Under the pieces are notes generated by a model that was given only the letters and a program-made list of their open reading frames with translations, had not been told where the DNA came from and did not search any database. 64,000 nt of DNA from DATDPM01 sp963841995 (lineage in GTDB: Bacteria > Pseudomonadota > Alphaproteobacteria > DATDPM01): the NCBI GenBank assembly GCA_963841995.1, contig CAWJEX010000022.1, positions 1 to 64,000 on the forward strand, in the 5' to 3' direction. A program made the position numbers and the translations under genes. Positions 26,326-36,624 of the stretch are shown piece by piece. Positions within the stretch are counted from its first letter, which is position 1. Each line of letters opens with the position of its first letter.

Positions 26326-27162
26326 ATGGCAGTGTGGTGGCTGATACTGACGCGCACGTGGCGACGGGCGCGAAAGGACAATCTCTTGGGCCTCGCCGCC
26401 GGAGCCGCTTATTACGCGGTCCTTTCCATCTTTCCGGCGCTCACGGCAGTTGTTTCGCTTTACGGCCTCGTCGCCGATCCGAACATTGTGGAGCGGCAGG
26501 TCACGGCCATACAGGGGCTCTTACTGCCCGAAGCCGTCGAGTTGATCTCAACATGGCTTCAGACCCTTGCGCAAGGCCCGCCACTCAGGTTCGGCATCGG
26601 CCTCATCCTGAGCGTGGTGCTGGCGATCTGGAGTGCCTGGTCCGCAACAGGAATGCTGATGGTCGCCGTCAATGTCTGCTACGGGGAGACGGAGAAGCGA
26701 AATTTCATCTGGTTCCACCTGCGTGCCTTGGCGCTCGCTCTCGGACTCGCGCTGTTTGGCATTGCAGCGCTCGGCCTCATTGCGGTGTTGCCCGCGGCAA
26801 TCGGCTTTTTGCCGGTGTCCAAAGCCTGGGGCGACGTAATTGCGCTCGTTCGCTGGCCGATCCTGGCTGGGATGGCCATCCTCGCGCTCGCCATCGTATA
26901 TCGCTACGCCCCGGACCGGGTGCAGCCGAAATGGCAATTGCTCAGTTGGGGAGCGGCCACAGCGACAGCGCTGTGGCTCTTCGGCTCGATTGTCTTCACA
27001 ATGTTCGTTTCAAAAGTTGGCAGTTACGACAAGACCTACGGCTCGCTCGGCGCCGTCGTTATCTTGCTGCTGTGGCTCTACTTGAGCGCCTATATCATCT
27101 TGATCGGTGCGGAACTGAACGCGGAAATAGAGCGTCAAGCGGCGCCGAAGGGCAAGCGGTAG
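26326..27162 (+). CDS. YihY/BrkB-family inner membrane protein
   Basis: GGAGG precedes ATG 26326. The 278-residue protein has six predicted membrane helices. It carries the family signatures DNLLGLAAGAAYYAVLSIFP near the N-terminus, YRYAPDR in the middle and SYDKTYGSLGAVVILLLWLYLSAYIILIGAELNAE at the C-terminus (quoted in parts: YGSLGAVVILLLWLY; GAELNAE). Members were once misnamed ribonuclease BN; the function is unknown. The length is normal and the frame intact. The next gene starts eight bases after the stop. Confidence 0.9.
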   Translation: MAVWWLILTRTWRRARKDNLLGLAAGAAYYAVLSIFPALTAVVSLYGLVADPNIVERQVTAIQGLLLPEAVELISTWLQTLAQGPPLRFGIGLILSVVLAIWSAWSATGMLMVAVNVCYGETEKRNFIWFHLRALALALGLALFGIAALGLIAVLPAAIGFLPVSKAWGDVIALVRWPILAGMAILALAIVYRYAPDRVQPKWQLLSWGAATATALWLFGSIVFTMFVSKVGSYDKTYGSLGAVVILLLWLYLSAYIILIGAELNAEIERQAAPKGKR

Positions 27163-27170
27163 GCGACCCC

Positions 27171-27554
27171 ATGGCAAAGTTCATGCGCGGCTTGCTGGTG
27201 ACCATCACCGCGATCGTGAGCACCTCGGCCTCCACATACGCCGGCGATGCAGCCTTTGGCACAATCGCTCCTGGGGCATATCTGGGAAACCAGCAAGCCG
27301 GAATGCAACAGATGTGTCTCAAGGCGCAGAACAATTATGTCAATCACGCCGGACCGCCGCCGCCACCAGCCTGTCAGACTGCCACGGCCCCGATGCTGCC
27401 TAATCGTAAGGCAACACAGGCCACGCCGCAGACTTCGTGCCTGCCTTTCGGTAACGGCGGGACGCGCTGCACGACCTTGGTTCCCAGCAAGCCTCCGAGC
27501 GCTACGACTTGTCTACCCCTTGGAAATGGAAAGATGGCCTGTACGGCGCAATAA
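27171..27554 (+). CDS. Secreted Cys-containing hypothetical protein
   Basis: ATG 27171 is eight bases after yihY. The 127 residues begin with a signal peptide (GLLVTITAIVSTSASTYAGD). The mature part has six cysteines, including the repeated pair CLPFGNGGTRCTT / CLPLGNGKMACTA, suggesting two disulfide-linked hairpins. No known family. Cotranscription with yihY is likely. Confidence 0.6.
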   Translation: MAKFMRGLLVTITAIVSTSASTYAGDAAFGTIAPGAYLGNQQAGMQQMCLKAQNNYVNHAGPPPPPACQTATAPMLPNRKATQATPQTSCLPFGNGGTRCTTLVPSKPPSATTCLPLGNGKMACTAQ

Positions 27555-27888
27555 ATCGTTGGCCGTCTGCGCCGAAAAATGGGGCACCCGGCGAAAAGAA
27601 CGGAACAGCCTAAAAAAGAGGCGCAAGTTATTATGAAAGTGCGGCCGCCCAAAGGCTAGGCGGCAACCATTGCCACGTCACGCGAAGCAGCGCGCTCGAT
27701 CGCCGCCACCAGGTTCCCAAGTCATGACTCATCGGCGCGAGCCTAGACAATGAAAAGCTGCTCAAGCTCAGCTTCGAGGCTGGGGGAGAAAACGATGGTT
27801 CGTCAGACTTGATAGCTGGCGAGGCTCCCACGGAGTTAGGGGGTCTATCCGATTTTTCGTACCAAGGCGTGACAGTTACATTCTTCGC
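27555..27888 (+). other. Intergenic stretch between convergent genes, nothing recognised
   Basis: The 330 bases between the convergent yihY pair and tonB carry no supported frame, repeat copy or clear terminator. Confidence 0.4.
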
Positions 27889-28611
27889 CTATTGCACCGT
27901 GATTGGAATACGGATATCGACGACGGAGGCAATCGGCTTGCCTTCCTTCAAGGCGGGGAAGAAGCGCCATTTCTTCAGTGTGTCGAGAAGGGCCTGGTTG
28001 AGCTGGAGCACCGGCGTCGCCTCGATCAATTCCACATCGGCCGTGCCGTCGGCCCCGACATGGAAGCGCGCCACCGCAACAACATTCAGATTGCGCTGGC
28101 GAAGTTCGTCGGGGATTTCAGGCATCGGTTTATAAACCGCCCGCGCACTCATATAGCCGCCGCCCAATTCATGCTCGGTCGCTGGTGGGGTGGCGGGTGG
28201 TTGCGTAACCGGCGCCACCGGAGGCGGCGTCTCGGCCTTCACCGACGGCGCGCTTTCTGGGATCGGTTCGGGCGGCGGATTGTTGACCGGCGGGGAAACG
28301 ACCGGTTTCTCGGGCGGTGGCTTTACGGGCTTAGGCTTGAGCTTCGGAATCTTTGCCGGCTTGGGCGGCGGCGGAACCTCGAGCGGTTTTGATTCGGGCG
28401 GCAAAACTTCGACCGGCTTAACCGGTTCAGGTTCGCGAGGCGGCAATTCGAGTATGCTGACGATGACCGGCCGCGGGGGCGGTGCGAGCGGCGGCTGTTC
28501 GAGAGTAAGCCGAACGAATCCCAACAGCGCAGCAAAGGCGACGACGACCGCCAGGGGTCCAACCCAAGGCAGCCGCGCCCACGGACTATCGATGCGCCAG
28601 ACTGCGGACAC
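27889..28611 (-). CDS. tonB: TonB energy-transducing protein
   Basis: A GTG start at 28611 lies six bases after exbD. The 240-residue protein has an N-terminal membrane anchor (LPWVGPLAVVVAFAALLGFV), a long Pro/Lys/Glu spacer (PKPAKIPKLKPKPVKPPPEK) that crosses the periplasm, and a C-terminal TonB domain (YKPMPEIPDELRQRNL, then VARFHVGADGTADVELIEAT and LKKWRFFPALKEGKPIAS). It transmits proton-motive force from ExbB/ExbD to the TonB-dependent receptor encoded in the same operon. Confidence 0.92.
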   Translation of the reverse strand: MSAVWRIDSPWARLPWVGPLAVVVAFAALLGFVRLTLEQPPLAPPPRPVIVSILELPPREPEPVKPVEVLPPESKPLEVPPPPKPAKIPKLKPKPVKPPPEKPVVSPPVNNPPPEPIPESAPSVKAETPPPVAPVTQPPATPPATEHELGGGYMSARAVYKPMPEIPDELRQRNLNVVAVARFHVGADGTADVELIEATPVLQLNQALLDTLKKWRFFPALKEGKPIASVVDIRIPITVQ

Positions 28612-28617
28612 GGGCGG

Positions 28618-29019
28618 TCAGTCCGGTTTGATGGCAAACATGAAATGCTCGGCGCCGGCTTCACGGGCGTGAAGCATCGCCTGGATGACGATTCCGTTCG
28701 GCGCCTGTTTGTCGGCGGACACGATGACGTCCGAATTTGGCCCCGACAGCATCGACTTCAGGGTCGGCGCCAGCGTGTCGAGCGTCACCGCAGTCTCGTT
28801 GAGGAGAAGGAGGCCGTCATGGGTCACCGTCAGGGTCACCGGCTGATGCGGCTGTAGGAGTTGCGTATGCCCTTCCGGCAGATCGACGCGTAAGGAATGC
28901 AGATTTTGCATCGCGAGCGAGGCCAACATGAACGTTGCCAGCAGAAAGAACATCACGTCGATCATCGGAATGATTTCGATGCGACCTCGCCGCGAGCTTC
29001 GTGAAAGACGCAACTTCAT
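28618..29019 (-). CDS. exbD: ExbD, TonB-system proton-channel subunit
   Basis: The start overlaps the exbB stop (ATGA, 29016-29019). The 133-residue protein has a basic N-terminus, one membrane helix with the key Asp (IEIIPMIDVMFFLLATFMLA) and a periplasmic domain (ALTV-type strands, DVIVSADKQAPNGIVIQAML). The Asp in PMIDVMFF is the proton-carrying residue. Confidence 0.92.
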   Translation of the reverse strand: MKLRLSRSSRRGRIEIIPMIDVMFFLLATFMLASLAMQNLHSLRVDLPEGHTQLLQPHQPVTLTVTHDGLLLLNETAVTLDTLAPTLKSMLSGPNSDVIVSADKQAPNGIVIQAMLHAREAGAEHFMFAIKPD

Positions 29020-29654
29020 GCGGCACCTACTTCATGATCGAGGCGGATATGGTCAACGAGTCGCGTTCCGAGCCGCTCCATCTCGTCCATGAACTGCGCC
29101 TGCCGATTGGAAAAGAAATTGAAGGCGAAAAGCGCAATTAGCGCCACGAACAATCCGACGGCGGTGGCGATCAGGGCCTCGGCGACACCGCCGGTCACCC
29201 CGGCCGGGTCGACGAGCCCTTGCGCACCGAAGAGATGGAAGGCACGGATCATGCCGGTGATGGTGCCGAGCAAGCCAAGAAGGGGAGCTGCGGTGACGAT
29301 GGTTTCCAGGACCCAGAGCCATCGGCGAAGCGCCTTTTCGATAAACGTCGCTTCGTCGGCGGCCCGCGATTCGACCCACCAGGGCGGTCGATCGCGGTTT
29401 TCCGCGATCACGTCGAAAAACCGTTTCATGTAATTTCGGCGGTCTATCGCGGCCAACCGATGTTCCAGATCCTGCCACTTGAAGCCGAATGTCTCCACCA
29501 AGCCGACGACCTCGCCCGGAAGCCGCGTGCGGGCAAGGTAGAGATAAGTCTTGTCGAGAATGATCGCGGTCGCGATCACTGCCAGCACGACCAACGGATA
29601 GATCATGACGCCGCCGACATTCAGCGCCGAAATAAGCTCGTTCAGATTCGTCAT
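29016..29654 (-). CDS. exbB: ExbB/TolQ-type proton channel
   Basis: ATG 29654 has GAGGG eight bases upstream. The 212-residue protein has three membrane helices: VMIYPLVVLAVIATAIILDK, ETIVTAAPLLGLLGTITGMI (with the conserved PLLGLLGT.TGMI motif) and EALIATAVGLFVALIALFAF. It forms the pentamer around ExbD. It is encoded between the receptor gene and exbD. Confidence 0.92.
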   Translation of the reverse strand: MTNLNELISALNVGGVMIYPLVVLAVIATAIILDKTYLYLARTRLPGEVVGLVETFGFKWQDLEHRLAAIDRRNYMKRFFDVIAENRDRPPWWVESRAADEATFIEKALRRWLWVLETIVTAAPLLGLLGTITGMIRAFHLFGAQGLVDPAGVTGGVAEALIATAVGLFVALIALFAFNFFSNRQAQFMDEMERLGTRLVDHIRLDHEVGAA

Positions 29655-29688
29655 TGCTTGCACCCTCTGTTTAGAAATAAGGCGTTTT

Positions 29689-32077
29689 CTAGAACTCTTT
29701 CACGAGACCGGCGAAAAGGCCTATCCGCGGTCCGTATTGGGGCGCGAACACGCCAACGCCGGTTCCCGAGCGGATTTCATAGATCTCGTCGAAGGCGTTG
29801 ATCAGGTTGAGCCTCGCCTCGATCGGCCCGCCCGGCGCGTTCTCGAAACGGCGCGAGACGCCGAGATTTACCTGGATATAAGGCGGGACGGTGCCGCCGT
29901 TGGGGATCCCGTCGGCATCTTGCCGCAGCCCCGAGCCATAAAGGAGATCGGCGCTGAGGCGGGTGCCGAGCCAATTGTAGGAAATGCCGCCCGAGGCCGT
30001 GACCCACTGGCTGTGGTCGGTATAGATGTAGTTGCTCGCGATATAGGCGAGGTCGGCGGGGCTGAAATTGAATTGCTGCGAAACGACCTGGGTGGCGCGC
30101 TCCCGGCCGTAGGAGAGATTGGCATAGGTCGACCAGTTGCCGAGATTGTAGCTGCCGCTGAACTCGACCCCGTAAACATTGGCGTGTGCGTAATTGAATA
30201 CGGAGAGGATTATCGGGGCGCCGAACTGGCCCTCATCGATCAGATCGCTGGCGAGTTTGTAATAGCCGTCGACGCCTAGCTTCAGTCCGGGCAGGAAGAC
30301 GCGGTCCGCGCCGATATCGAAATAGTCGGCGCGCTCCGGCAGGATCGGCGAATCCAAGGGCGGCGCGGTCGACGTATAGCCCGCGGGATAGCCCGTCGTG
30401 CCGGCGAATTTGGCGATCGATTCTCCGGAAATCAGCTCCATCGCTGGCGGCGTGAAATAGCGCGAATAGCCGGCGTGAAACGTGGTGTCGTTCTCGGGCT
30501 TCCACACCGCGTTGACGCGCGGGCTGAGCTGGCTGGCGTCTGTATAGGCATTTAGGACATCGAAGCGCGCGCCGTAATTGAGCGTCAGCGTCGGCGTGAG
30601 CTTCCATTCATCCTGCAAATAGGCGCTGTAGGTCCAGCCGGTCTTGCCGCCGCTATCGGCGATCGACGTTGGGCTGGTGCCGACGCTCGAACAGTCCGGG
30701 CTGAGGCAGGGAAAGACCAGCGAATTGGTATCGGAAGTGGCGCGTTCGGTGGTGACGAGCGCGCCGTAGCGCAGGGTGTGGGCGCCATCGGCACGATAGG
30801 TGCCATCGGCCTGAATGCCCTCCGCGATGTCAGTGCGGGTCGCGTTCTGCGCGAGGCCGTAAAACATCAGATCGCCGACAGAGTCGGGCGTATAGGCGAG
30901 TTGGGAGTAACGTCCGAAGGTGGAAATCTGGAAATCGTAATCCTGGGTCGTTTGCAAATATGAGAGCGCCGCGTAATCGTTGGTCTCCTGCTGGTTCTCG
31001 TTGAGCAGCGCGGAATCGAAAGTCGTCTGGCCGCCAAATTGGAAGGCGGGAGTTTGGCCGGGGTTGTCCGGAATCTGGAACGAGCCCTGATAGAGTCCCA
31101 CGATCGCACTGATTTTGCTGCTGGGGTCGAGAATGTCCTCGAGATAGGCGAAGCCGTGACCCTGTTGAGTGGCGTCGTGAATCGCATGATAGGAGCCGGT
31201 CGGATTCTCGATGCCGATATCGTTTTGCAGGTAATCGCTGGCGACGTAATAATTGAAGCTGCCCGAGGAGGCGGCATATTCGGCGCTGGGTTGCAACCAG
31301 CCTTGGCTGCCGCCATAGATGCCGGCCGAACCGCCAGGCTCGAACGCGCCCGACTTGGTTTGAATATCGACGATGCCGGTCGTCACCAGCCCATATTCCG
31401 CCGGCAGCGAGCCGGTGATGAGATCGATCGAGGAGGCGAAGCGCGAACTCAGTGCCTGGCCGAAAAAGCTGATGCCTTCCGGAAGGATCACGCCGTTGAT
31501 GCGGTATTGGATGTTCGCGTGGTCGTTGCGGAGGTGAATTTGGCCGAAGGAATCCTGCGACACGCCCGGTGCCTGCAACAGGGTTTGATTGAGCGGAATG
31601 TTCTCGCCGCCGGGTTGATTTCTGGATCGCCTGGTCGGTCAGGGTATAGGTCGTGGCGCCGATGCGCGGTTCGATATTGCCGCGCGCCTCGTTGAGCTTC
31701 TGCGCGGTGATATTCAAATTCAGCGCCTGTTTTGCCGCCATCACCAGATCGGCTTTGGCGCCGGTCTTGTCTTGCAGGGTTACGATCGACACCGCAGGCT
31801 CGAAACCCTCTTTTTCGCCTTTCAGGGAGTAAACGCCGGGGGCGATGCCGGTGAATGCAAACGCTCCCTGCGGGTTGCTCGTGGTTTTGCCAATGGTTCG
31901 TCCGTCGGCCGCTTCTAATGCCAAACGGGCACCGTCTACGGGCCGATCCAAAGCATCCTTCACGTGTCCTTCGATGTGACCTACGGCCGGATTTTCAGCG
32001 GCGCGCGCGCAGCGCGGCAAAAACACCGCGACTGCCAGTAGCAATGCTACTGCCAAACGAATATTCCCCGACGTCAT
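29689..32077 (-). pseudogene. TonB-dependent outer-membrane receptor, single-base frameshift
   Basis: ATG 32077 with GGAGG at six bases. The protein has a signal peptide (LAVALLLAVAVFLPRCARA), a carboxypeptidase-regulatory-like domain (VGHIEGHVKDALDRPVDGAR to GVYSLKGEKEGFEPAV), then a linker. One extra A in 'cagaaatcaaccc' (about 31620) breaks the frame before the plug (ENIPLNQTLLQAPGVSQDSF, HANIQYRINGVILPEG). The 22-strand barrel continues uninterrupted to 29689 with a C-terminal aromatic ending (GPRIGLFAGLVKEF). The remaining frame is flawless, so the gene is probably intact in the organism. The substrate is unknown; no siderophore genes are near. Confidence 0.85.
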
Positions 32078-32177
32078 CGGTTCCTCCGATCATGATCCAA
32101 ACCTGACGAGCCGCCCGCCCGCATGCACGCGATACCGCGTTGACGCGGAGCGAGCCGGCGTTGGCGTAGTCAAGGGA

Positions 32178-32511
32178 TCAGGCGATCGGAGGATCGCGGG
32201 GCGAGTAACCGATTGAGGATGGAAGGCCATCAATCTCGTGGCTGGCCGTAACAACGAAAGATACCGGCACGAAATCGGGCAGAGAGACTTCGAGGATCGG
32301 AGGAGCCGTGCCGCCGCCAAGACTTCTGAACCAGACAGCACTGGCCGTCGTTATGGGCGAAATGGCCGTCTTGGTCGTTGCTGGCGAGATGAAGCCAGCC
32401 ATGGGCAAGCCCGAGGAGAAAGACAGCGAGCCACAAAACCGCCGTGTACCGGCGGTGCGGCGATTTGCAGCGCTCGCAAGTACATGAATGCCTATGGCTC
32501 TGTCGGCTCAT
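32178..32511 (-). pseudogene. Small membrane protein upstream of the receptor, frameshifted
   Basis: ATG 32511 starts MSRQSHRHSCTCERCKSPHR, then a membrane helix (YTAVLWLAVFLLGLAHGWLHL) and HFAHNDGQCCLVQ. At about 32325 a one-base shift moves to GGGTAPPILEVSLPDFVPVS, FVVTASHEIDG and a stop at 32178. The Cys/His-rich ends and the single helix resemble the small 'DUF2946-like' proteins that precede metal or copper TonB receptors; the assignment is tentative. By position it heads the receptor-exbB-exbD-tonB operon. Confidence 0.5.
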
Positions 32512-32649
32512 TCGCGCCGCGTCATTGGCCGCTTTCTCCAAGCCCAGGCCGGCTTGTCGGTCCAATGTTATCGGACTGAGCTCAACCCGGGGCAAGCGAT
32601 ATTTTTAATGATGTGTACAAGGAGCATCATGCCCGTGGTGCGCTCTGAT

Positions 32650-32791
32650 CAAATTACCGAACCCACGCCAAACTCTTCGCTGCTGATCTCTTTCGGATCG
32701 CTTCGCTCACCGCCTTGCCTTGTGCCGTCAGCACATCTAATTGGCGCAGCTTCGCGACGATCTCTTCAGCTGTATGTCTTATCTTTGCCAT
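32650..32791 (-). pseudogene. IS3-family (IS407-like) transposase OrfA, N-terminal fragment
   Basis: ATG 32791 gives MAKIRHTAEEIVAKLRQLDV, then LTAQGKAVSEAIR, the start of IS3/IS407-type OrfA HTH proteins (R..T.EQI...L...DV....G......A). The frame fails after about 35 residues and no OrfB follows. Confidence 0.6.
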
Positions 32792-33034
32792 TGATGTCCT
32801 CGTCCATAGTCAAAACCATAATTCAGGGAGGACCACTTCTTGGCGGCAGATCAAAGGGACGTAATCGAGCAACTCGGCATGCGCCCAGCGCAGATGCCTG
32901 CGTTGGGTCATGGGCCGCGGTCAGGCGATGTCCGCGCTTGGTCAGCTCAACTACGCATAGTGGATATTCGACTTGTTGCCGATCAAGACCGTTCGGTGCC
33001 AAAAGCGGCCCCACCGCAATAAGCAGAGCAGCTC

Positions 33035-33967
33035 CTATAGAGCTTTCCATCTGGCGTCCGGGTTGAAGGCTGTCATTTGCTTGGCGATCGTCGCCGTCTT
33101 TGGGCCGAGGTTCTTCTGATAGACGACGCCGTCCTGGTTGACGATGAATGTCATGACGCCCGAATCGCCGTACTTTGCCGGGAAAGCCACCAGCGCAAAA
33201 CCGGCGATCATATGGCCGTTGACAACATAGTCCCGGGCGCCGTCATGGGCGGCCTCACCCTGCCGCTTCAGAATCCGATAGTAGTAGCCGTGATAGGGGA
33301 CGTGCTTGCCGCTGGTATCATACCCTTCCGCGCTGGCGCGCGCGACCAGTGGTCCAAGAGGGCTTTCGTCCCCGCCCGGTTCTACTACCCAATACAGCCC
33401 ATCATGCTTTCCTGAGGTGCTGAGGAATTTATGTGCGTATTCGGGCACCCCGCCGCCATCGCCTTTCTTCGCGGCATATTCACGCTGCGCGTCGACATAA
33501 GCGCGGCATACTTCAATCGTGTTAAGCTCATTGCGCCCGATTCGGCGGTCGAGGATAGCCTCGGCGCCTGCTTTGGTGTCGAAGCGCCAGGCATCGCCTT
33601 GCCTAACAATCGGGATCGGGTAAGGCCAGTCGTGCTCGCCGATGACAAGAACTGCCTTGTCGTCGCCTTCCCTTTCGATCTTGTTTTGTTTGTCGTAAGC
33701 GGCGACGAATTTCCCGCGCCATTCCTTGTCGGCCACAGGATCACCGGAATAAATCAGTTTTTTGCCTTCGACGCCGAAGATGCTCTCAAGACTGTGCGTA
33801 TCGCCGGAGCGATCCGCTGCGACGAGTTCGGCGACCGCTTGCTCGGGCGAAGCGAAGGTCTTCTGCTTGGTTTCGGCAGCGAATGCCGGCGCCGCGGCCA
33901 ATGTGAAAATCGCTACGCCGACCCCTAACAAGGTCCAGAGCTGTTTAAATTTTATGCGAATCATCAT
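33035..33967 (-). CDS. DUF2950 exported protein
   Basis: ATG 33967 with TGAGGA just upstream. The protein of about 310 residues has a signal peptide (LWTLLGVGVAIFTLAAAPAFA) and the DUF2950 body: FASPEQAVAELVAADRSGDT, LIYSGDPVADKEWRGKF, YHGYYYRILKRQGEAAHDGA and a C-terminal FPAKYGDSGVMTFIVNQDGV-VYQKNLG. The family is periplasmic and of unknown function, and is usually encoded next to DUF3300, as here (29-base gap). The frame is intact and the length normal. Confidence 0.88.
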   Translation of the reverse strand: MMIRIKFKQLWTLLGVGVAIFTLAAAPAFAAETKQKTFASPEQAVAELVAADRSGDTHSLESIFGVEGKKLIYSGDPVADKEWRGKFVAAYDKQNKIEREGDDKAVLVIGEHDWPYPIPIVRQGDAWRFDTKAGAEAILDRRIGRNELNTIEVCRAYVDAQREYAAKKGDGGGVPEYAHKFLSTSGKHDGLYWVVEPGGDESPLGPLVARASAEGYDTSGKHVPYHGYYYRILKRQGEAAHDGARDYVVNGHMIAGFALVAFPAKYGDSGVMTFIVNQDGVVYQKNLGPKTATIAKQMTAFNPDARWKAL

Positions 33968-33996
33968 GTCCTCACGCGATCTGTCTCGAATTAATC

Positions 33997-35284
33997 TCAA
34001 TGCTGCGCACCGCTCGATCTCCCGCCGCCGCTACGCCCGCCGCCCGACGGCGCGCGGCCGCTAGGAGCAGGGGTAGACGGTGCGCGGCCCGCAAGTGCCG
34101 CGGACGGCACTGCCATGGAGCTTCGGCTTGCTTGGCCACGTTGTTCGTGAACTTGTACATCGGATTTGGACGTTCCAAGGCCTTCGAATACGGGCGCTGC
34201 GGGACGCGCCGCTGCCGATGGACTGACCTGTGTGCCATGCACCTGCGCCGCGGGACGCGCTGCTACTGATGGACTGACCTGAGTGCCATGCGCCTGCGCC
34301 GCGGGACGCGCTGCTACTGATGGACTGACCTGAGTGCCATGCGCCTGCGCGCCGCGCTGCACTTGCGTGCCAGCCGGCTGTTCGAAACCACGGAACTCGC
34401 GGCTAGCGGCAGCCGGCCTGACCGGAGCTGCTTGGAATTGTGCACGAGTTCTCTGGAGTGGGATAGGCAACACCACGGCGGTGATTTGAATCGTGCTGCC
34501 AAGTGTCGCCCATTATCGCCTGACGCCCACGGTGGTCGATATTGTACCTGTTGATGGCGTTGTACCTGTCGTGATCCCAGTGGACGAAATGATGGTCCCA
34601 ATCCCACCATTCCCATCCCCACAGCGCGCCGATAATGGCGAAGCCTAAGCCAAAATCGATCCCCGGATAGCACCCCGACAGCGGATAATAGAATGGAGGG
34701 AAAGCCGCATACGGCCATGGCCCGTAGACCAGCCCCGGATTGTAACAAGGGACATAGACTGTTTCGGGATTCGCTGGCTCGATCGTGACCGTTTGCCCCT
34801 GAGTTGAGATCACTTCTTGGGGGGTGGTGGAAAGGGTTCCCGCAGATTGTGCTTCTCGGCGTAGCCGCTGGACGGAATCCATGACGTCGTTCGGCTGCGC
34901 CAGGAAAGCGTTGCCAATTTTCTGTGTCCAATCGAGCTGGGTGTCCATCATTTTCAGAACTTGAGGAAAAGGGACCAGCGATTTGACGCTGGGATCCCAA
35001 TCCTGCGGCTCGAGCGCGACAGCCAGCTGGTCGCCATGGAGCCCTGCATTCTTTGGGTCTTGCTCCCAACGGTCCGCTTGGACGATCTCGAAGGGATAGG
35101 TGGCGGCGGTTAGAATTTGTGTCAGAAGCTGATCGGGATAGAGCGCGATGGGCGCCAAGAGCTGGTCAAGCTGTTCCGGCGAAAAGACAGGGGCAGGGGC
35201 TCCCTGCGGATAAGCCATGGTTGGGATATTCATGACGACGATGGCAAGAAAGCCGGCCATCATACGGATCAGGGTCGCCTTCAT
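33997..35284 (-). pseudogene. DUF3300 exported protein with tandem-repeat tail, one frameshift
   Basis: ATG 35284 with GGAGGAAAGG upstream. After a signal peptide (MMAGFLAIVVMNIPTMAYPQ) comes the DUF3300 core: FSPEQLDQLLAPIALYPDQL, LTQILTAATYPFEIVQADRW, VPFPQVLKMMDTQLDW, YVPCYNPGLVYGPWPYAAFP and a His/Trp stretch (WDWDHHFVHWDHDRYN). A shift at about 34465 divides it from the tail (RTRAQFQAAPVRPAAASREF), which holds three 17-residue repeats and ends in Gly/Arg/Ser. The core is conserved in rhizobia; the role is unknown. DUF2950 follows immediately. Confidence 0.82.
34199..34351 (-). repeat. Three tandem 51-bp repeats in the DUF3300 tail
   Basis: Units begin at 34199, 34250 and 34301. Each encodes HGTQVSPS(V/A)AARPAAQ(A/V). 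The last two units are nearly identical at the DNA level and the first has diverged, indicating recent expansion by slippage. Confidence 0.85.
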
Positions 35285-35559
35285 GTCTTACCCTTTCCTC
35301 CTACTGTGCCGTCTATCCAAGCGGCCACAACCGCAATCGCGGGCTGAAATTGAGACCAGCCATAATTTCAGGTAGTGCCCGGCAGCTATCAGATCAACCC
35401 TGTGGAATTACTTGTTTCCTAGGGTTGAGGCCGGCCCGCCCCGGCAATGAATCACTGTAGCCGTCCCACTTTGAAATCTGGACACCACCACCTGCTCTGA
35501 AACAATATCCATGCCACTCAGAAACACAATCGCTAACTCAGCTGTGGCCAAGCCGAAAC

Positions 35560-35650
35560 AACGCTTGTATCGCTCTGAGCTGATGCTGGTTCCAAGGGCA
35601 CCGAGATTAGCTGTCTCATGATGAAACCGGTGGGACACTTTCGGCGAAAA
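35560..35650 (-). repeat. Repeat unit A, partial inverted copy 5 (3' end)
   Basis: On the reverse strand this reads TTTTCGCCGAAAGTGTCCCA, then CCGGTTTCATCATGAGACAG and 'ctaatctcggtgcccttgga'. It matches the right end and flank of the copy at 45159-45380, including the 40 bases after the right arm. The gap 35285-35987 holds nothing else I can support. Confidence 0.65.
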
Positions 35651-35987
35651 GCTTAGGGGGCGCATTGCCTTCGCCAAAGCAGCGGCCGCCACCCAATCCA
35701 CTTAAAAACGCGACCTCTGGGATTCTTCACGGACGACTTTGTAAGCTAGTTTCTCTGACGCGCACGTCGTCGCGAGATTGACGGTCGACTTAATGAGGCG
35801 TTACTGCACTTCGTTATTGCCCTTGAGCTCATTTTCGGAGAGCGACAATACCGCCATTGATCTCATGGTGATTTCTTCACACCTGGGGCTGAGGGAATAT
35901 TGAACTGGAGCGAATGCGGCCCGCATCGTGCGCCACGCGCATGCGTGTCGGTCGTGCGTGAGTAAAAGCCGTGGAGGATCACGCGCC

Positions 35988-36624
35988 TCATCGGCTTTGC
36001 GGAGCCCGTAGCTCCACGAGCTTGTCCCCCAACGCTTCGATTAGGCCCGCCATGCGGCCACCGTGCTGCTGAATTGCGTTCGCGAACTCGTCGCGATGGC
36101 TGATGATCATGCTTACGCCTTCGATCTTAACGTCCCGAATTTTCATCTTGCCGCCGATGCTCGCGACCGACCAATCGATTTTGGTCATTGGTCCGTCAGG
36201 TCGCGCGACGGTCGATTTCGACGGTCATGATCTCCTCAGACTCCGGGCGTGCGCGGTCGACCCTGAAGGTTTCACCAGAATAGTGGCGGAATTGCAGCGC
36301 GTAGACCCAACTGATGTAATCCTCGAATAGAGGAACGTAATCGGCCCTTTCCCGGTCTGTAGCCAGTGGCCAAAACCGCCCCAAGGCGCTGCGTGCGATG
36401 TAGGGAACGTCGAAGCCTTCGTCGAAAAGCTCCCGAAATCGGCCGACAAGCTCCTCGTCGCTGAGGCTAGGGGCGGTTAGCCTCACGATGGCGCGATGGC
36501 CGAACTCGTCGATGAATGCGGACGCGTCCTGTGGCGCTATGCCGCCCCCTTGTGCGGCGACGCCCCAGGAAACGACCACCAAGAGAAATACGGAAAGAAT
36601 GCAACGTGGCGTCACTATGGACAT
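35988..36624 (-). pseudogene. MlaC/HpnM-like phospholipid-binding protein, one frameshift
   Basis: ATG 36624 starts a signal peptide (ILSVFLLVVVSWGVAAQGGG). It continues with the MlaC-type helices AFIDEFGHRAIVRLTAPSLS, DEELVGRFRELFDEGFDVPY and FWPLATDRERADYVPLFEDY. At about 36205 the frame shifts and resumes as MTKIDWSVASIGGKMKIRDV, KIEGVSMIISHRDEFANAIQ, the family's C-terminal half. MlaC shuttles phospholipids between membranes; in hopanoid producers the related HpnM has a similar role. No Mla ABC genes are adjacent, so the gene is isolated. Confidence 0.75.

Noticed and set aside
32823..33050. Gene between the receptor operon and DUF2950
   Set aside because: Frames on both strands are broken and lack starts; probably transposon debris.
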